Assembly (NCBI RefSeq): GCF_009600605.1
Contig: NZ_VWNA01000001.1
Location: forward strand, 2,404,501 to 2,468,500
Source of the DNA: Segnochrobactrum spirostomi
Lineage (GTDB): Bacteria; Pseudomonadota; Alphaproteobacteria; Rhizobiales; Segnochrobactraceae
DNA: 64,000 nucleotides
Direction of reading: 5' to 3'
The number at the start of each line of letters is the position of its first letter. The stretch's first letter is position 1. Positions 1 to 8,598 of this stretch are shown here, in pieces. The position numbers and the translations under genes are program-made. The notes below the pieces were generated by a model. That model searched no databases. It was given only the letters and a program-made list of their open reading frames with translations, and was not told where the DNA came from.

Positions 1-1
1 C

Positions 2-439
2 CCGCTGTTCCGGGCGACCGGCCTCGCCTCGATGCTGATCGCGCCGTTCGGCGGACACACGATCAACCTCGCCGCGATCACCGCGGCGCTGATCGCCGGA
101 CCCGACGCCGACCCGGAGCCGGCGCGGCGCTGGATCGCGGCAGTGTCGGGCGGGTTCGCCTATCTTGCTCTCGCAGCGCTCGCGCCGCTCGCGGTCGCCA
201 CCGTGACGACGACCCCGCCGGTGCTGATCCAGGCGGTGGCCGGCCTCGCCCTCCTCGGGGCGTTCGGATCGTCGCTGGTCGCCGGCCTCAAGGAGGAGGC
301 GGACCGCCCCGCCGCCCTCGTCGCCTTCTTGCTGACGGCCTCGGGCCTTTCGATCGCCGGCATCGGCTCGGCGTTCTGGGGCCTCGCCGCCGGCCTCGCG
401 GTGCTGACGCTCCACGGCCGGCTGCGCCGGGCGCGCTGA
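2..439 (+). CDS. Benzoate/H+ symporter BenE family, C-terminal part only
   Basis: The reading frame is open from the left edge of the window, so the start of the gene lies outside. The roughly 145 visible residues are very hydrophobic and contain the signature PFGGHTINLAAITAAL near the start, which is typical of the BenE family of benzoate/proton symporters in the inner membrane. About four membrane segments remain, followed by a short basic tail (HGRLRRAR). Family members are about 390 residues, so roughly the last third is present. It converges on psuG with a 43-base gap. No other aromatic-degradation gene is in view, so the substrate is inferred from the family only. Confidence 0.8.
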   Translation, partial: PLFRATGLASMLIAPFGGHTINLAAITAALIAGPDADPEPARRWIAAVSGGFAYLALAALAPLAVATVTTTPPVLIQAVAGLALLGAFGSSLVAGLKEEADRPAALVAFLLTASGLSIAGIGSAFWGLAAGLAVLTLHGRLRRAR

Positions 440-482
440 GGGCAGCGCGCCTCGACCGCCGTGGGTCTTGGCGTCCGCGCGA

Positions 483-1454
483 TCAGGCCGACCGGCGCAG
501 CGCGGCGAGCTCGGTCGCGATAGCGCCGGCGAGGCGGGCATTGTTGAGGACGAGCGCGATGTTCGCCTTGAGGCTCGCGCCGCCGCTCAGGTCCTTGATG
601 CGGCCGAGCAGGAACGGGGTGATGTCCTTGCCCGCGATGCCCGCGCGGTCGGCGTCCTCGAGCGCGGCGGCGATGGTGGAATCGATCTTATTTGCCGGCA
701 AAGCATCCTCCTCCGGCGCCGGATTGCCGATCAGGATGCCGCCCTTCAGGCCGTAGGCGCGCTGCGCCGCGATGACCGCCGCGATCTCGGCCGCGCTGTC
801 GAAGCGGGCGTCGACGCCCGAGCCGCTCTCGCGGGAGAAGAAGGCGGGGAACACGTCGGTGCGGTAGCCGAGGACCGGCACGCCCCGGGTCTCCAGATAT
901 TCGAGGGTCTTGGGGATATCGAGGATCGACTTCGCGCCCGCGCAGACGACTGCGACCGGCGTGTTGCCGAGCTCCTCGAGGTCGGCGGAGATGTCGAAGG
1001 TCGTCTCCGCACCGCGATGGACGCCGCCGATGCCGCCGGTCGCGAACACGGCGATGCCGGCCGCGGCCGCCGCGATCATGGTGGCGGCGACGGTGGTGCC
1101 GCCGGTCGCCTTGCGCACGGCGGCGACCGCGAGATCGCGGCGCGATACTTTGATCGCGCTCGTGCCGCCGCGGGCGAGGCTTTCGAGCGCCGCATCGTCG
1201 AGGCCGACCTGGAGGTGGCCGTCGATCACGGCGATCGTCGCCGGCACTGCGCTCTGCGCCCGCACGGCATCTTCCACGGCGCGGGCCATGTCGAGATTTT
1301 CGGGCCAGGGCATGCCGTGGGTGATGATGGTCGATTCGAGCGCGACGAGGCCGCGCCCGTCGTCGAGCGCCGCCCGCACCTCCCCGCTGATGCGGACGAG
1401 GGGCGAGAGCGCGGAACTGGCGGCGGCGGACGCGCCGGACGGGGAGGTGATCAT
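483..1454 (-). CDS. psuG: Pseudouridine-5'-phosphate glycosidase
   Basis: Cytosolic enzyme that splits pseudouridine 5'-phosphate into uracil and ribose 5-phosphate, the second step of pseudouridine breakdown. The 323 residues match the family from end to end. Key residues recalled for Escherichia coli PsuG (E31, K93, D149, K166, N289) all appear here at a constant offset of nine: E40 in VALESTIITHG, K102 in AIKVSRRDL, D158, K175 in CAGAKSILD and N298. The start at 1454 is preceded by AAGGATCGACCC, a plausible ribosome site. It lies 24 bases downstream of the pseudouridine kinase gene on the same strand, so the two form an operon with the kinase first. Confidence 0.95.
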   Translation of the reverse strand: MITSPSGASAAASSALSPLVRISGEVRAALDDGRGLVALESTIITHGMPWPENLDMARAVEDAVRAQSAVPATIAVIDGHLQVGLDDAALESLARGGTSAIKVSRRDLAVAAVRKATGGTTVAATMIAAAAAGIAVFATGGIGGVHRGAETTFDISADLEELGNTPVAVVCAGAKSILDIPKTLEYLETRGVPVLGYRTDVFPAFFSRESGSGVDARFDSAAEIAAVIAAQRAYGLKGGILIGNPAPEEDALPANKIDSTIAAALEDADRAGIAGKDITPFLLGRIKDLSGGASLKANIALVLNNARLAGAIATELAALRRSA

Positions 1455-1478
1455 GGGTCGATCCTTGCCAGGGGCGCT

Positions 1479-2594
1479 CTAGAGCGCCGCGGTCGCCGCG
1501 AGGGCGAGGTCTTCGAGGAGGTCGGGGCCGAGCGTCGGGTGGACGCTGGCCGCGCCGGCGACGGTGATGGCGGCGAGCCGGGCGCCGACGGCGGCGGCGG
1601 AGACGAGATCGTCGCCGGCGACGAGACGGGCGAGGGTGCCGGCGACGAGGGCGTCGCCCGCGCCGGTGACGTCCACGACCGCCGCCGGCTCGGCAGCGAC
1701 GCGGACCGGTGGACTGGCGCGGCGGGCGATGACGAGCCCGGCGGCGCCGAGGGTCAGCACCACGGCGGTGGCGCCGCGAGCGACGAGGGCCTCGGCCGTC
1801 CGCTCCGGCACCACATCACTGGGGGCGGTCTCGCCGAGGACGGCGGCCGCCTCGTCGCGGTTGAGGAACAGGAGGTCGATGCCGGTGAGGTCGCCCGGCA
1901 GCTTGCGCGCCTTGGCGACCGAAACCGCATCCGCCGCGATGCGGCAGCCGCTGCGCCGGCCGTGCTCGACGATCGCCGCGATCACCCGCGCCGGGAGATT
2001 GGCATCGAAGAAGACCCAATCGGAGGCGGCGAAGGCGGGCGCGAGGCGGTCGAGATCTTCGGGGGCGATGCGGTCGAAGATCGCCATGTCGGCGAGGCCC
2101 GCGTGCAGGCTGCCGTCGGGCTCGAGCACGGCGACATATTCGGCGGTCGGCGCGCCGGGCAGCACGGCGACGCCGCTCACGTCGGCTCCGGCCGCCTTGA
2201 GGTGGGCGAGCAGGGCGCGGCCGTTGTCGTCGTCGCCGACCGCGGAGGCGAAGCGGGTCGCAACGCCCGCGCGGGCGAGCTGTTCGGCGACGTTGCGGCC
2301 GACGCCGCCGAAGGTGCGTCCGCTCGACACCGGGTTCGAGGTGTCGGCACGGACCGGCTCGAAGGCGCGATATTTGCGGTCGATCACGGCGCCGCCGACG
2401 ACGAGAACCGAGCGCACCGGCGCCAGGACATAGGCGCGGCCGAGCAGCCGCCCCTTTCGGACCAGCTGGGCGATGTGGGCGGCGACGGTGGAGCGCGGCA
2501 TGCCGAGGCGGTCGGCGATCGCCTGCTGCCCCGCGAAGGGGTCGGCGGCGATCGCGTCGAGCACGGCGCGTTCCTGGTCGGTCAAGGTGCTCAT
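1479..2594 (-). CDS. psuK: Pseudouridine kinase (PfkB family) with N-terminal winged-helix domain
   Basis: Phosphorylates pseudouridine to its 5'-phosphate, the substrate of the adjacent PsuG. Residues 1-55 form a winged helix-turn-helix (ERAVLDAIAADPF, then QQAIADRLGMPRSTVAAHI). Residues 60-371 form a PfkB ribokinase fold, with the glycine-rich GGVGRNVAEQLARAG near 96-110 and the catalytic DVTGAGD at 308-314. E. coli PsuK (YeiC) also carries such a DNA-binding domain, so the kinase may regulate its own operon. A nested dyad lies 46 bases upstream of the start. Identity as a pseudouridine rather than another sugar kinase rests mainly on the coupling to psuG. Confidence 0.9.
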   Translation of the reverse strand: MSTLTDQERAVLDAIAADPFAGQQAIADRLGMPRSTVAAHIAQLVRKGRLLGRAYVLAPVRSVLVVGGAVIDRKYRAFEPVRADTSNPVSSGRTFGGVGRNVAEQLARAGVATRFASAVGDDDNGRALLAHLKAAGADVSGVAVLPGAPTAEYVAVLEPDGSLHAGLADMAIFDRIAPEDLDRLAPAFAASDWVFFDANLPARVIAAIVEHGRRSGCRIAADAVSVAKARKLPGDLTGIDLLFLNRDEAAAVLGETAPSDVVPERTAEALVARGATAVVLTLGAAGLVIARRASPPVRVAAEPAAVVDVTGAGDALVAGTLARLVAGDDLVSAAAVGARLAAITVAGAASVHPTLGPDLLEDLALAATAAL

Positions 2595-2639
2595 GCCGTG
2601 CCTCGCAGCAGCGCTTTCCGCGCCGGACGACAGGAGCTT

Positions 2640-2671
2640 ACAACATTTGTTTATTCGAGAACAACTGTTGT
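2640..2671. promoter_or_regulatory. Nested dyad operator upstream of psuK-psuG
   Basis: Two pairs of inverted repeats share one centre (2655.5): outer arms ACAACA (2640-2645) and TGTTGT (2666-2671), inner arms TTGTT (2647-2651) and AACAA (2660-2664). The site is AT-rich in a very GC-rich region and sits 46 bases before the psuK start. It probably overlaps the promoter and may be bound by the helix-turn-helix part of PsuK. The symmetry is seen directly; the binding protein is inferred. Confidence 0.5.
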
Positions 2672-2693
2672 GACGGATGCCTCCCGCCGGGCC

Positions 2694-4358
2694 TCACGCC
2701 TCGTAGGTGACGACGCCGTCGCAGAGGGTCAGCACCGGCTCGATGCGGCCGATCGACTCCGGCTCCGCCCGCTCCAGGTCGCCGGAGAGGACGACCAGAT
2801 CCGCATAGTAGCCGGGCTTGAGGCGACCCTTGCGGTCTTCGGTGAACTCCGCATAGGCGCCGTCGATGGTGTAGCCGGCGATCGCCTGGTCGAGGGTCTG
2901 GCGATGGTCGGCGAGGCCCGGGGCATAGGCCTTGCGGGTCATGGCGCACTGGATGCCGAACAGGGGATCGATCGGCGCCACCGGCCAGTCGCTGGCGAAG
3001 ACGAGGCGGACCCCGGCGTCGCGCAGGCTGTTCCAGGCATAGGAATAGGGCCACTTGGCTTCGCCGATGCGCGTCATGGTCGGCTCGAGCGGGAAGAACG
3101 AGCCCGGCGGATGCGGCGGCTGCACCGAGCCGAGCACGCCGAGATCGGCCAAGCGGGCGATGTCCTGCGGCCGGATCACCTCGATGTGCTCGATGCGGTG
3201 GCGGCTGTCGCGGCGGCCGTTCGCCCGCGCCGCCGCCTCGTAGCCGTCGAGCACCATCTTCACCGCGCCGTCGCCGATGGCGTGGACGGCGATCTGGAAG
3301 CCGAGCCGGTCGATTTCGGTCGCGAGCGCCGCGAAGCGCTCGGCCTCGAACAAGGGCTCGCCGCGCCAGCCGGGCTGATCGGCATAATCGTCCGCCATCA
3401 CCGCGGTGCGGCTCTCGATGACGCCGTCCATGAAGAACTTGACGTAGCCCGAGCGCAGGCGGTCGTCGTCGTAGCGGGCGCGCATCTGAAGCGCGATCTC
3501 GAGCGCTGCCGGCTCCATCTCCTTGACGAAATGGAACGGCACCCGGCCGCGCACGGCGAAGCCGCCGTCCCGGTTCACCGCGTCGATGAGCTCGAGGGTG
3601 TAGGGATTGCCGTCCATGTTGTGGAACGACGTGATGCCGTTACGGGCGAGATAATCGAGCGAACGCTTCATCACGGCCTGATCACGCGCCCGGTCGGCCG
3701 CGCTCGGCGCCGGGTCGGGATCGCGGCCGGTCGCGAGGCCGAGGCGTTCGCGCCCGCCGGTCGTCGACAGCGCGAGCACCGGCGAGAAGGCCGGGCTTTC
3801 GCGCAATTCGCCGTTGGCGAGGCCGTCCGGCCCCATCACCACCTCGCTGCCGACACCGACGGCCCGGCCCTGGAGCAGGCCGGCCTTTTCGAGCGCCGCG
3901 GTGTTGGCCCAGGCGGTGTGGTGGTCGGGCGAGAACATCACGAAGGGCCGATCGGCGATCACCGCGTCGAGGTCCTGGCGGGTGATGACGGCCTCTTCGG
4001 ACAGAATGGTGTAGAGCGCGCCCTGGCCGATCAGCAGCGGCTCGTCCGGCCGCGCTTCGGCGTAGGTCAGGACCGTGTCGCGGAGCGCCTCGGCGCCGGT
4101 GACGCCGCTCAGATGACACTGGTCGAGCTCGACGCCGCCGGTGAAGACGTGGAGATGGGATTCGACGAAGCCCGGCGTCACGCTGCCGCCTTCGGCGTCG
4201 AACACCCGGGTCCCGGGTCCGCGCAGATCCATCACCGAATCATGGTCGCCGACCGCGATGATCCGATTGCCGGCGACCGCCACGGCGTCGGCGCGCGGCC
4301 GATCCGGGTCCATGGTGATGACGCGGGCATTGGTGACGATGAAATCGGCGGCGCTCAT
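2694..4358 (-). CDS. Amidohydrolase family 3 protein (YtcJ-like)
   Basis: Predicted metal-dependent hydrolase of 554 residues with the Amidohydro_3 layout. The N-terminal beta-sandwich strand reads ADFIVTNARVITMDPDRPRA. Metal-binding H68 and H70 lie in FVESHLHVF, and a lysine in SGYVKFFMDGVIESRTA fits the carboxylated bridging residue. Later metal ligands are in AVHAIGDG and RHRIEHIE, with an aspartate in FASDWPVAP. The frame stays open to 4547, but homology begins at the ATG at 4358, so that start is preferred. Members are usually annotated as amidohydrolases with no proven substrate; an amide or ester of an aromatic amine is possible. It is divergent from phoX and has no evident operon partner. 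Confidence 0.8.
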   Translation of the reverse strand: MSAADFIVTNARVITMDPDRPRADAVAVAGNRIIAVGDHDSVMDLRGPGTRVFDAEGGSVTPGFVESHLHVFTGGVELDQCHLSGVTGAEALRDTVLTYAEARPDEPLLIGQGALYTILSEEAVITRQDLDAVIADRPFVMFSPDHHTAWANTAALEKAGLLQGRAVGVGSEVVMGPDGLANGELRESPAFSPVLALSTTGGRERLGLATGRDPDPAPSAADRARDQAVMKRSLDYLARNGITSFHNMDGNPYTLELIDAVNRDGGFAVRGRVPFHFVKEMEPAALEIALQMRARYDDDRLRSGYVKFFMDGVIESRTAVMADDYADQPGWRGEPLFEAERFAALATEIDRLGFQIAVHAIGDGAVKMVLDGYEAAARANGRRDSRHRIEHIEVIRPQDIARLADLGVLGSVQPPHPPGSFFPLEPTMTRIGEAKWPYSYAWNSLRDAGVRLVFASDWPVAPIDPLFGIQCAMTRKAYAPGLADHRQTLDQAIAGYTIDGAYAEFTEDRKGRLKPGYYADLVVLSGDLERAEPESIGRIEPVLTLCDGVVTYEA

Positions 4359-4551
4359 CTCAGGGTGTCTCCGAAGCCCATCCGCGCCCTCCCCGCCGAC
4401 AAGGCGGACGGCCGAACGAAGCGGCCGGAGCATGCCTCGGCCCGCCGGCTTCGTCGAGAGGCGGGCGCCCGGCCGCGCCCGCGCCGATCGCCTCAGGCGG
4501 TGACGCGAACGTGAACCCTGCCGGCGCGTTGCGTTCGCGCGCAGCACGCAA

Positions 4552-4569
4552 TCGTCATGCCGCCGTCAG
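4552..4569 (+). promoter_or_regulatory. Possible PHO box before the PhoX-type phosphatase gene
   Basis: TCGTCAT and CCGTCAG are separated by four bases, matching the direct-repeat PHO box pattern (CTGTCAT, four bases, CTGTCAT) at 10 of 14 positions. It ends 58 bases before the ATG at 4628. A PhoB site is expected before a phosphate-starvation phosphatase, but the match is imperfect and could be chance in GC-rich DNA. Confidence 0.3.
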
Positions 4570-4627
4570 GTGCCGGGCGGACGCTCGCCGTGCCGCTATT
4601 TGGGCGGATCAAGGAACGGGGGCGTGC

Positions 4628-6619
4628 ATGAACAAGCGTATCGAAGCGCGGCGTCGGCTCGACACGACGGCCTCTCCGCTGGCCTTCGCCACCACCGACA
4701 AGGGGCGGCTCATTCCGCGCGTCGCGGGGCTCGACCAGGAGCCGCTGTCGGCCCTCGTCCAGACCGCGATGACGCGGCGGGCGCTCCTCGCCGGAGGCGT
4801 GGCGGCCGCCGCGGCGCTGTCCCTTCCGCCGGCCCGCGCGCTCGCCGAAGGCACCGCGCCGTCGAGCGCCACGTTCCCCGAACTCGCCCGCGTCATGGAC
4901 GATCACGATCATTGGGCGGAGGGTTACGAGCGCGCCGTCCTGCTGCGCTGGGGCGACCCGATTTTGCCGAACGCGCCCGCCTTCGATGCGCTCCGGCAGA
5001 CGGCTTCGGCCGCCGCCGGCCAATTCGGCGTCAATTGCGACATGCTCGTCTTCCTGCCTCTGCCGTACGGGTCGCAGAACTCGGAGCACGGCCTCCTCTT
5101 CGTCAATCACGAATATCCGAATCCGCAGCTCATGTGGCCGGGGCTGACCGAGGGCGACGCCGCGGCGAAGATGTCGCCCGAGCAGATCGCCGTCACGATG
5201 CAGTCGGTCGGCAATTCCGTGGTCGAGATCCGCAAGGGCGCGTCCGGCTGGGACGTCGTTCCCGACAGTTCTTATGCGCGGCGCATCACCGCAACGACGC
5301 CGATCCGCATCTCCGGCCCCGCGGCGGGTCATCCCATGCTGCGCACGAAGGCGGACCCGGAGGGGCGCACGGTTCTCGGCACCTTCGACAATTGCAACGG
5401 CGGCGTCACGCCCTGGGGCACCGTCCTGAGCTGCGAAGAGGGCTTCGACGGCTGGTTCGGCGGCGACCCGCGCAAGACCCCCGATGCCAAGCTCCTCGCG
5501 CGCTACGGGGCCTCCGAGCCCGAGAATTCCTACGGCTGGGACCGCGTCGACCCGCGCTTCAATTACGAAGCCGAGCCGAACGAGCCGAACCGCTTCGATT
5601 GGGTGGTCGAGATCGATCCGTTCGATCCGGCCGCGCAGCCGGTCAAGCGGACGGCGCTCGGCCGCTTCACCCACGAGACGGCGACCATCGCGCAGGCGCC
5701 CGACGGGCGCATCGTCGTCTATCTCGCCGACGATCACGAGTTCGACTACCTCTATCGCTTCGTCACCGCCGGACGCTTCGACCCGGCGAACCGGGAGGCG
5801 AACCGCGATCTCCTGGACGACGGCACGCTCTCCGTCGCCCGCTTCAAGGACGACATGACGCTGGAGTGGGTTCCCCTCGTCCACGGCACGGGCAAGCTCA
5901 CCGCCGAGAACGGCTTTGCGAGCCAGGCCGACGTCGCGGTCAAGACGCGGCTCGCCGCCGATCTCGTCGGCGCGACGCCGATGGACGCCCCGGAGGGCTT
6001 CTCGGTCAATCCCAAGACCGGCAAGATCTATGTGGCGCTGACGGAAAATACCGACATCACCCTCGCCCAGGTCAACGCGCCGAACCCCCGCGCGCCCAAC
6101 CCCGAGGGCCATCTCATCGAGCTGATCCCGCCCGGGGCTGCGGTCGACGCCGCGCACAAGGCCGATCACGCCGCCGAAACCTACCGCTGGGACATCTTCA
6201 TCTTGTGCGGCGACCCGAAGAACCCAGAGGCGAAGGCACTCTATCATCCGGGCACGTCGGGCAACGGCTGGTTCACCGATCCCGATAATATCGGGTTCGA
6301 CCCGAGCGGGCGCATGTATGTCTGCACCGACGGGCCGCCGGACGCCGGCTTCAACGACGCGCTCTACGTGCTCGATACGGAGGGCGAGGGCCGGGCGCTG
6401 CCGAAGCTGTTCTATTCCCCGCCGGTTGGGTCCGAATGTTCCAGCCCTGCCTTCACCCCGGACGGCAAGACCCTCTTTCTGTCGGTCCAGCACCCGGGCG
6501 AGAATTCCGAAAGCCTCGACAAGGTCTCCACCCGCTGGCCCGATTTCAAGCCGGATACGCCGCCCCGCCCGTCGGTGATCGTCATCACCAAGGCCGATGG
6601 CGGCCCGGTCGGGACCTGA
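4628..6619 (+). CDS. PhoX-family alkaline phosphatase (DUF839), Tat-exported
   Basis: Secreted phosphatase that would release inorganic phosphate from organic esters in the periplasm; PhoX enzymes use calcium and iron. The protein has 663 residues. A twin-arginine signal lies at about 49-72 (TRRALLAGGVAAAAALSL), unusually far from the N terminus, after a preceding segment that is common in this family. Conserved family blocks are visible: NCNGGVTPWGTVLSCEEGFD, with the cysteine expected to bind iron, FTHETATIAQAPDGR, and PDNIGFDPSGRMYVCTDG. The ATG at 4628 has AGGAACGGGGG upstream. A longer in-frame start at 4511 lacks a ribosome site. A possible PHO box precedes the gene. Confidence 0.85.
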   Translation: MNKRIEARRRLDTTASPLAFATTDKGRLIPRVAGLDQEPLSALVQTAMTRRALLAGGVAAAAALSLPPARALAEGTAPSSATFPELARVMDDHDHWAEGYERAVLLRWGDPILPNAPAFDALRQTASAAAGQFGVNCDMLVFLPLPYGSQNSEHGLLFVNHEYPNPQLMWPGLTEGDAAAKMSPEQIAVTMQSVGNSVVEIRKGASGWDVVPDSSYARRITATTPIRISGPAAGHPMLRTKADPEGRTVLGTFDNCNGGVTPWGTVLSCEEGFDGWFGGDPRKTPDAKLLARYGASEPENSYGWDRVDPRFNYEAEPNEPNRFDWVVEIDPFDPAAQPVKRTALGRFTHETATIAQAPDGRIVVYLADDHEFDYLYRFVTAGRFDPANREANRDLLDDGTLSVARFKDDMTLEWVPLVHGTGKLTAENGFASQADVAVKTRLAADLVGATPMDAPEGFSVNPKTGKIYVALTENTDITLAQVNAPNPRAPNPEGHLIELIPPGAAVDAAHKADHAAETYRWDIFILCGDPKNPEAKALYHPGTSGNGWFTDPDNIGFDPSGRMYVCTDGPPDAGFNDALYVLDTEGEGRALPKLFYSPPVGSECSSPAFTPDGKTLFLSVQHPGENSESLDKVSTRWPDFKPDTPPRPSVIVITKADGGPVGT

Positions 6620-6668
6620 GGCAGCCGGGCTCCTGACGGCGTGCCGCCTACGTCGCCGCCGGATCGTC

Positions 6669-7430
6669 TCAGGCGGCGGCGAGGCGGTGGCGGGCGAGGC
6701 GCTCGTAGATCGGGCGGGCGGCCTCGGCGACGGGCTTGAGGGCATCCGGCAGGTCGTCGAAGGCGGCCGGCGGCCGTGGCGGGCCGAAGCCGGTCGAGGC
6801 TTCGACCGCGTGGTACCAATGGGGCGCCCAGACGCCGTCGGTGGCCCGCCGCCCGGCCGGCCATTTCAGCATCGCCGGCTCGAACGGGATGCCGACCGCG
6901 GCGCAGAGCGCCGACAGCGTGCCCGCCGGGTCGGCCAGCACGTCGGCGCCCTCGATCACCGGCGGCGCCCGGCCGAGCCGATCGGCGACCGCGAGAAAAA
7001 GGGCCTCCTGCTCGACGAAGCCGATGTCGAACAAAGTCGCGCTCTCCCGCTTCGCCGAATAGGAGGCGAGCACGCTTTCTGGATCGCGGATCAGGAAGGC
7101 GTTGACGATCTCGGGATGCGCCATGAAGTCCCGCCCGATCGACGGGATCATGTGGTGCGTCATGTGCTTCTGGTAGAACACGCGGCGCCCGTCCGGCACC
7201 GGCCCGGTGAGGGCGTCGGCGACCTTGCGCCAGTCGCGCTCGCCCGCCGCGATCACCGTCTCGCGCATCGGGTGGTCGAGCCCGGTTTCGGCGAGGAACG
7301 CCGCATAGAACGGCTCGTCGACGACGGCGGTGTCCCAGCGGTTCTCGAACGAGCGCATCATCGCGGTCGAGATGTTGCGCGGGCCGGACCACATCGCGAT
7401 CCGGACCGGCGCCGTCACTCCGGCTGTCAT
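6669..7430 (-). CDS. Sulfotransferase family protein
   Basis: Predicted cytosolic sulfotransferase of 253 residues that would move a sulfuryl group from PAPS to an acceptor. The N-terminal loop SGPRNISTAM (15-24) follows a beta strand, as in the 5'-phosphosulfate loop, though the lysine of the classic loop is absent. LIRDPESVLASYSA (113-126) gives the arginine and serine of the 3'-phosphate site. Its ATG overlaps the aminotransferase stop by four bases (ATGA), so the two are translated together and probably act on related molecules. Substrate unknown. Some such proteins are sulfotransferase-fold enzymes with other donors. Confidence 0.7.
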   Translation of the reverse strand: MTAGVTAPVRIAMWSGPRNISTAMMRSFENRWDTAVVDEPFYAAFLAETGLDHPMRETVIAAGERDWRKVADALTGPVPDGRRVFYQKHMTHHMIPSIGRDFMAHPEIVNAFLIRDPESVLASYSAKRESATLFDIGFVEQEALFLAVADRLGRAPPVIEGADVLADPAGTLSALCAAVGIPFEPAMLKWPAGRRATDGVWAPHWYHAVEASTGFGPPRPPAAFDDLPDALKPVAEAARPIYERLARHRLAAA

Positions 7431-8416
7431 GCCGCGGCTCCGGCGGTGCGGTCGAGATCGCCGCGCCGGGTCAGTTCGCGGCGGAGGAGGTCGCGGTAGA
7501 GGCCCTGGAGCCGGCGCGTCACGGGGCCGGCCTGATCGCCGTCGGCCGGCATCTCGCCGATGTCGCGGCCGTCGACGTTGCGAACGGGGGTGAGCCCGGC
7601 GAACGAGCCGGTCACGAACGCCTCGTCGGCGCCGTAGACGTCGACGAGCGAGAAGCGCTTCTCGAACACCGGAATCCCCGCCTCCCGGCAGAGCCGGATG
7701 ACGTTCGCCCGGGTGATGCCGCCGAGGCAATAGAGCCCGTCGGAGGTCCACACCGCGCCGTCGCGGACGATGAAGAAGTGGGTCGAGTTGCAGGTGGCGA
7801 CTGCGCCGGCATCGTCGAGCATCAGGGCTTCGTCGGCGCCCGCCTCGGCCGCCTGGATGCAGGCGAGGATGCAATTGAGCTTCGAGTGGGAATTGAGCTT
7901 CTGGTCCTGCTCGGCCGGGCCGGTGCGGCGGATGTGGACGGTGAAGAGCTTGAGCCCGCGACGCGTCACCGCCGGCAGCGGCGTCTTGTATTCGGGAATG
8001 ATGACGATGGTCGCCGGCCCGATCGTCATGCGCGGGTCCTGGTAGGGCGTGCGCTTGACGCCGCGCGTCACCATCAGGCGGATGTGCACGCCGTCGGTCA
8101 TGCCGTTCGCCTCGAGGCAGTCGAACACCCGCTCGGCCAAGGCGCGGCGGTCGAGGCCGACCTTCATCATGATCGCCTTCGCGCCGGCATAGAGCCGGTC
8201 GAGATGGGCGTCGAGAAAGGCGAGGCCGCCATCGACGAGACGCAGGCCCTCCCACACGCCGTCGCCGAGCACGAACCCCGAATCGAACACGGAGACCGCC
8301 GCCTCCGCGCGCGGCTTCAAGGCGCCGTTGACCGAGATCAGGATCGAGGCGTTGCGCGGGTCGTCCACGAAATCGTGGGTGCCCTGATGGCTGGCTTCAC
8401 TGGCGGTTTCGTGCAT
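7427..8416 (-). CDS. Class IV aminotransferase (branched-chain or D-amino-acid type)
   Basis: PLP-dependent fold-type IV aminotransferase of 329 residues. The Schiff-base lysine is K179 in SHSKLNCILA. VFDSGFVLGDGVWEGLR (43-59) is the substrate-loop region, GADEALMLDDAGAVATCNST carries the phosphate-side turn, and GLYCLGGITRANVI matches the LPGITR-type motif. The usual glutamate before the SN-x-F motif is not obvious (VATCNSTHFF), so it is not a textbook IlvE. It heads a two-gene unit with the sulfotransferase, overlapping it by four bases. That pairing argues for a specialised substrate rather than housekeeping branched-chain synthesis. Confidence 0.8.
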   Translation of the reverse strand: MHETASEASHQGTHDFVDDPRNASILISVNGALKPRAEAAVSVFDSGFVLGDGVWEGLRLVDGGLAFLDAHLDRLYAGAKAIMMKVGLDRRALAERVFDCLEANGMTDGVHIRLMVTRGVKRTPYQDPRMTIGPATIVIIPEYKTPLPAVTRRGLKLFTVHIRRTGPAEQDQKLNSHSKLNCILACIQAAEAGADEALMLDDAGAVATCNSTHFFIVRDGAVWTSDGLYCLGGITRANVIRLCREAGIPVFEKRFSLVDVYGADEAFVTGSFAGLTPVRNVDGRDIGEMPADGDQAGPVTRRLQGLYRDLLRRELTRRGDLDRTAGAAA

Positions 8417-8598
8417 GAGGCGGATCCGAGGAGAGGAGGGGCGCGATCTTCAACCCTGACGCGCCGGCTGGCAAGGCGGGGCCGGAGGGGCTCCGGGAGC
8501 GGCGGGCCGCATCGGCGCGAGCCGCAGCGCCGCGGCGATGGACAGGACGCGGCGGCGGGATCATATCTCCGGGGCCCGCCCGTGCTCGGAGTGCCCTC

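Noticed and set aside
468-4514. A 1348-codon open frame on the plus strand covering psuG, psuK and the amidohydrolase gene
   Set aside because: It is antisense to three well-recognised genes, is made of Arg/Ala/Gly/Asp-rich low-complexity sequence and shows no domain; it is a product of high GC content.
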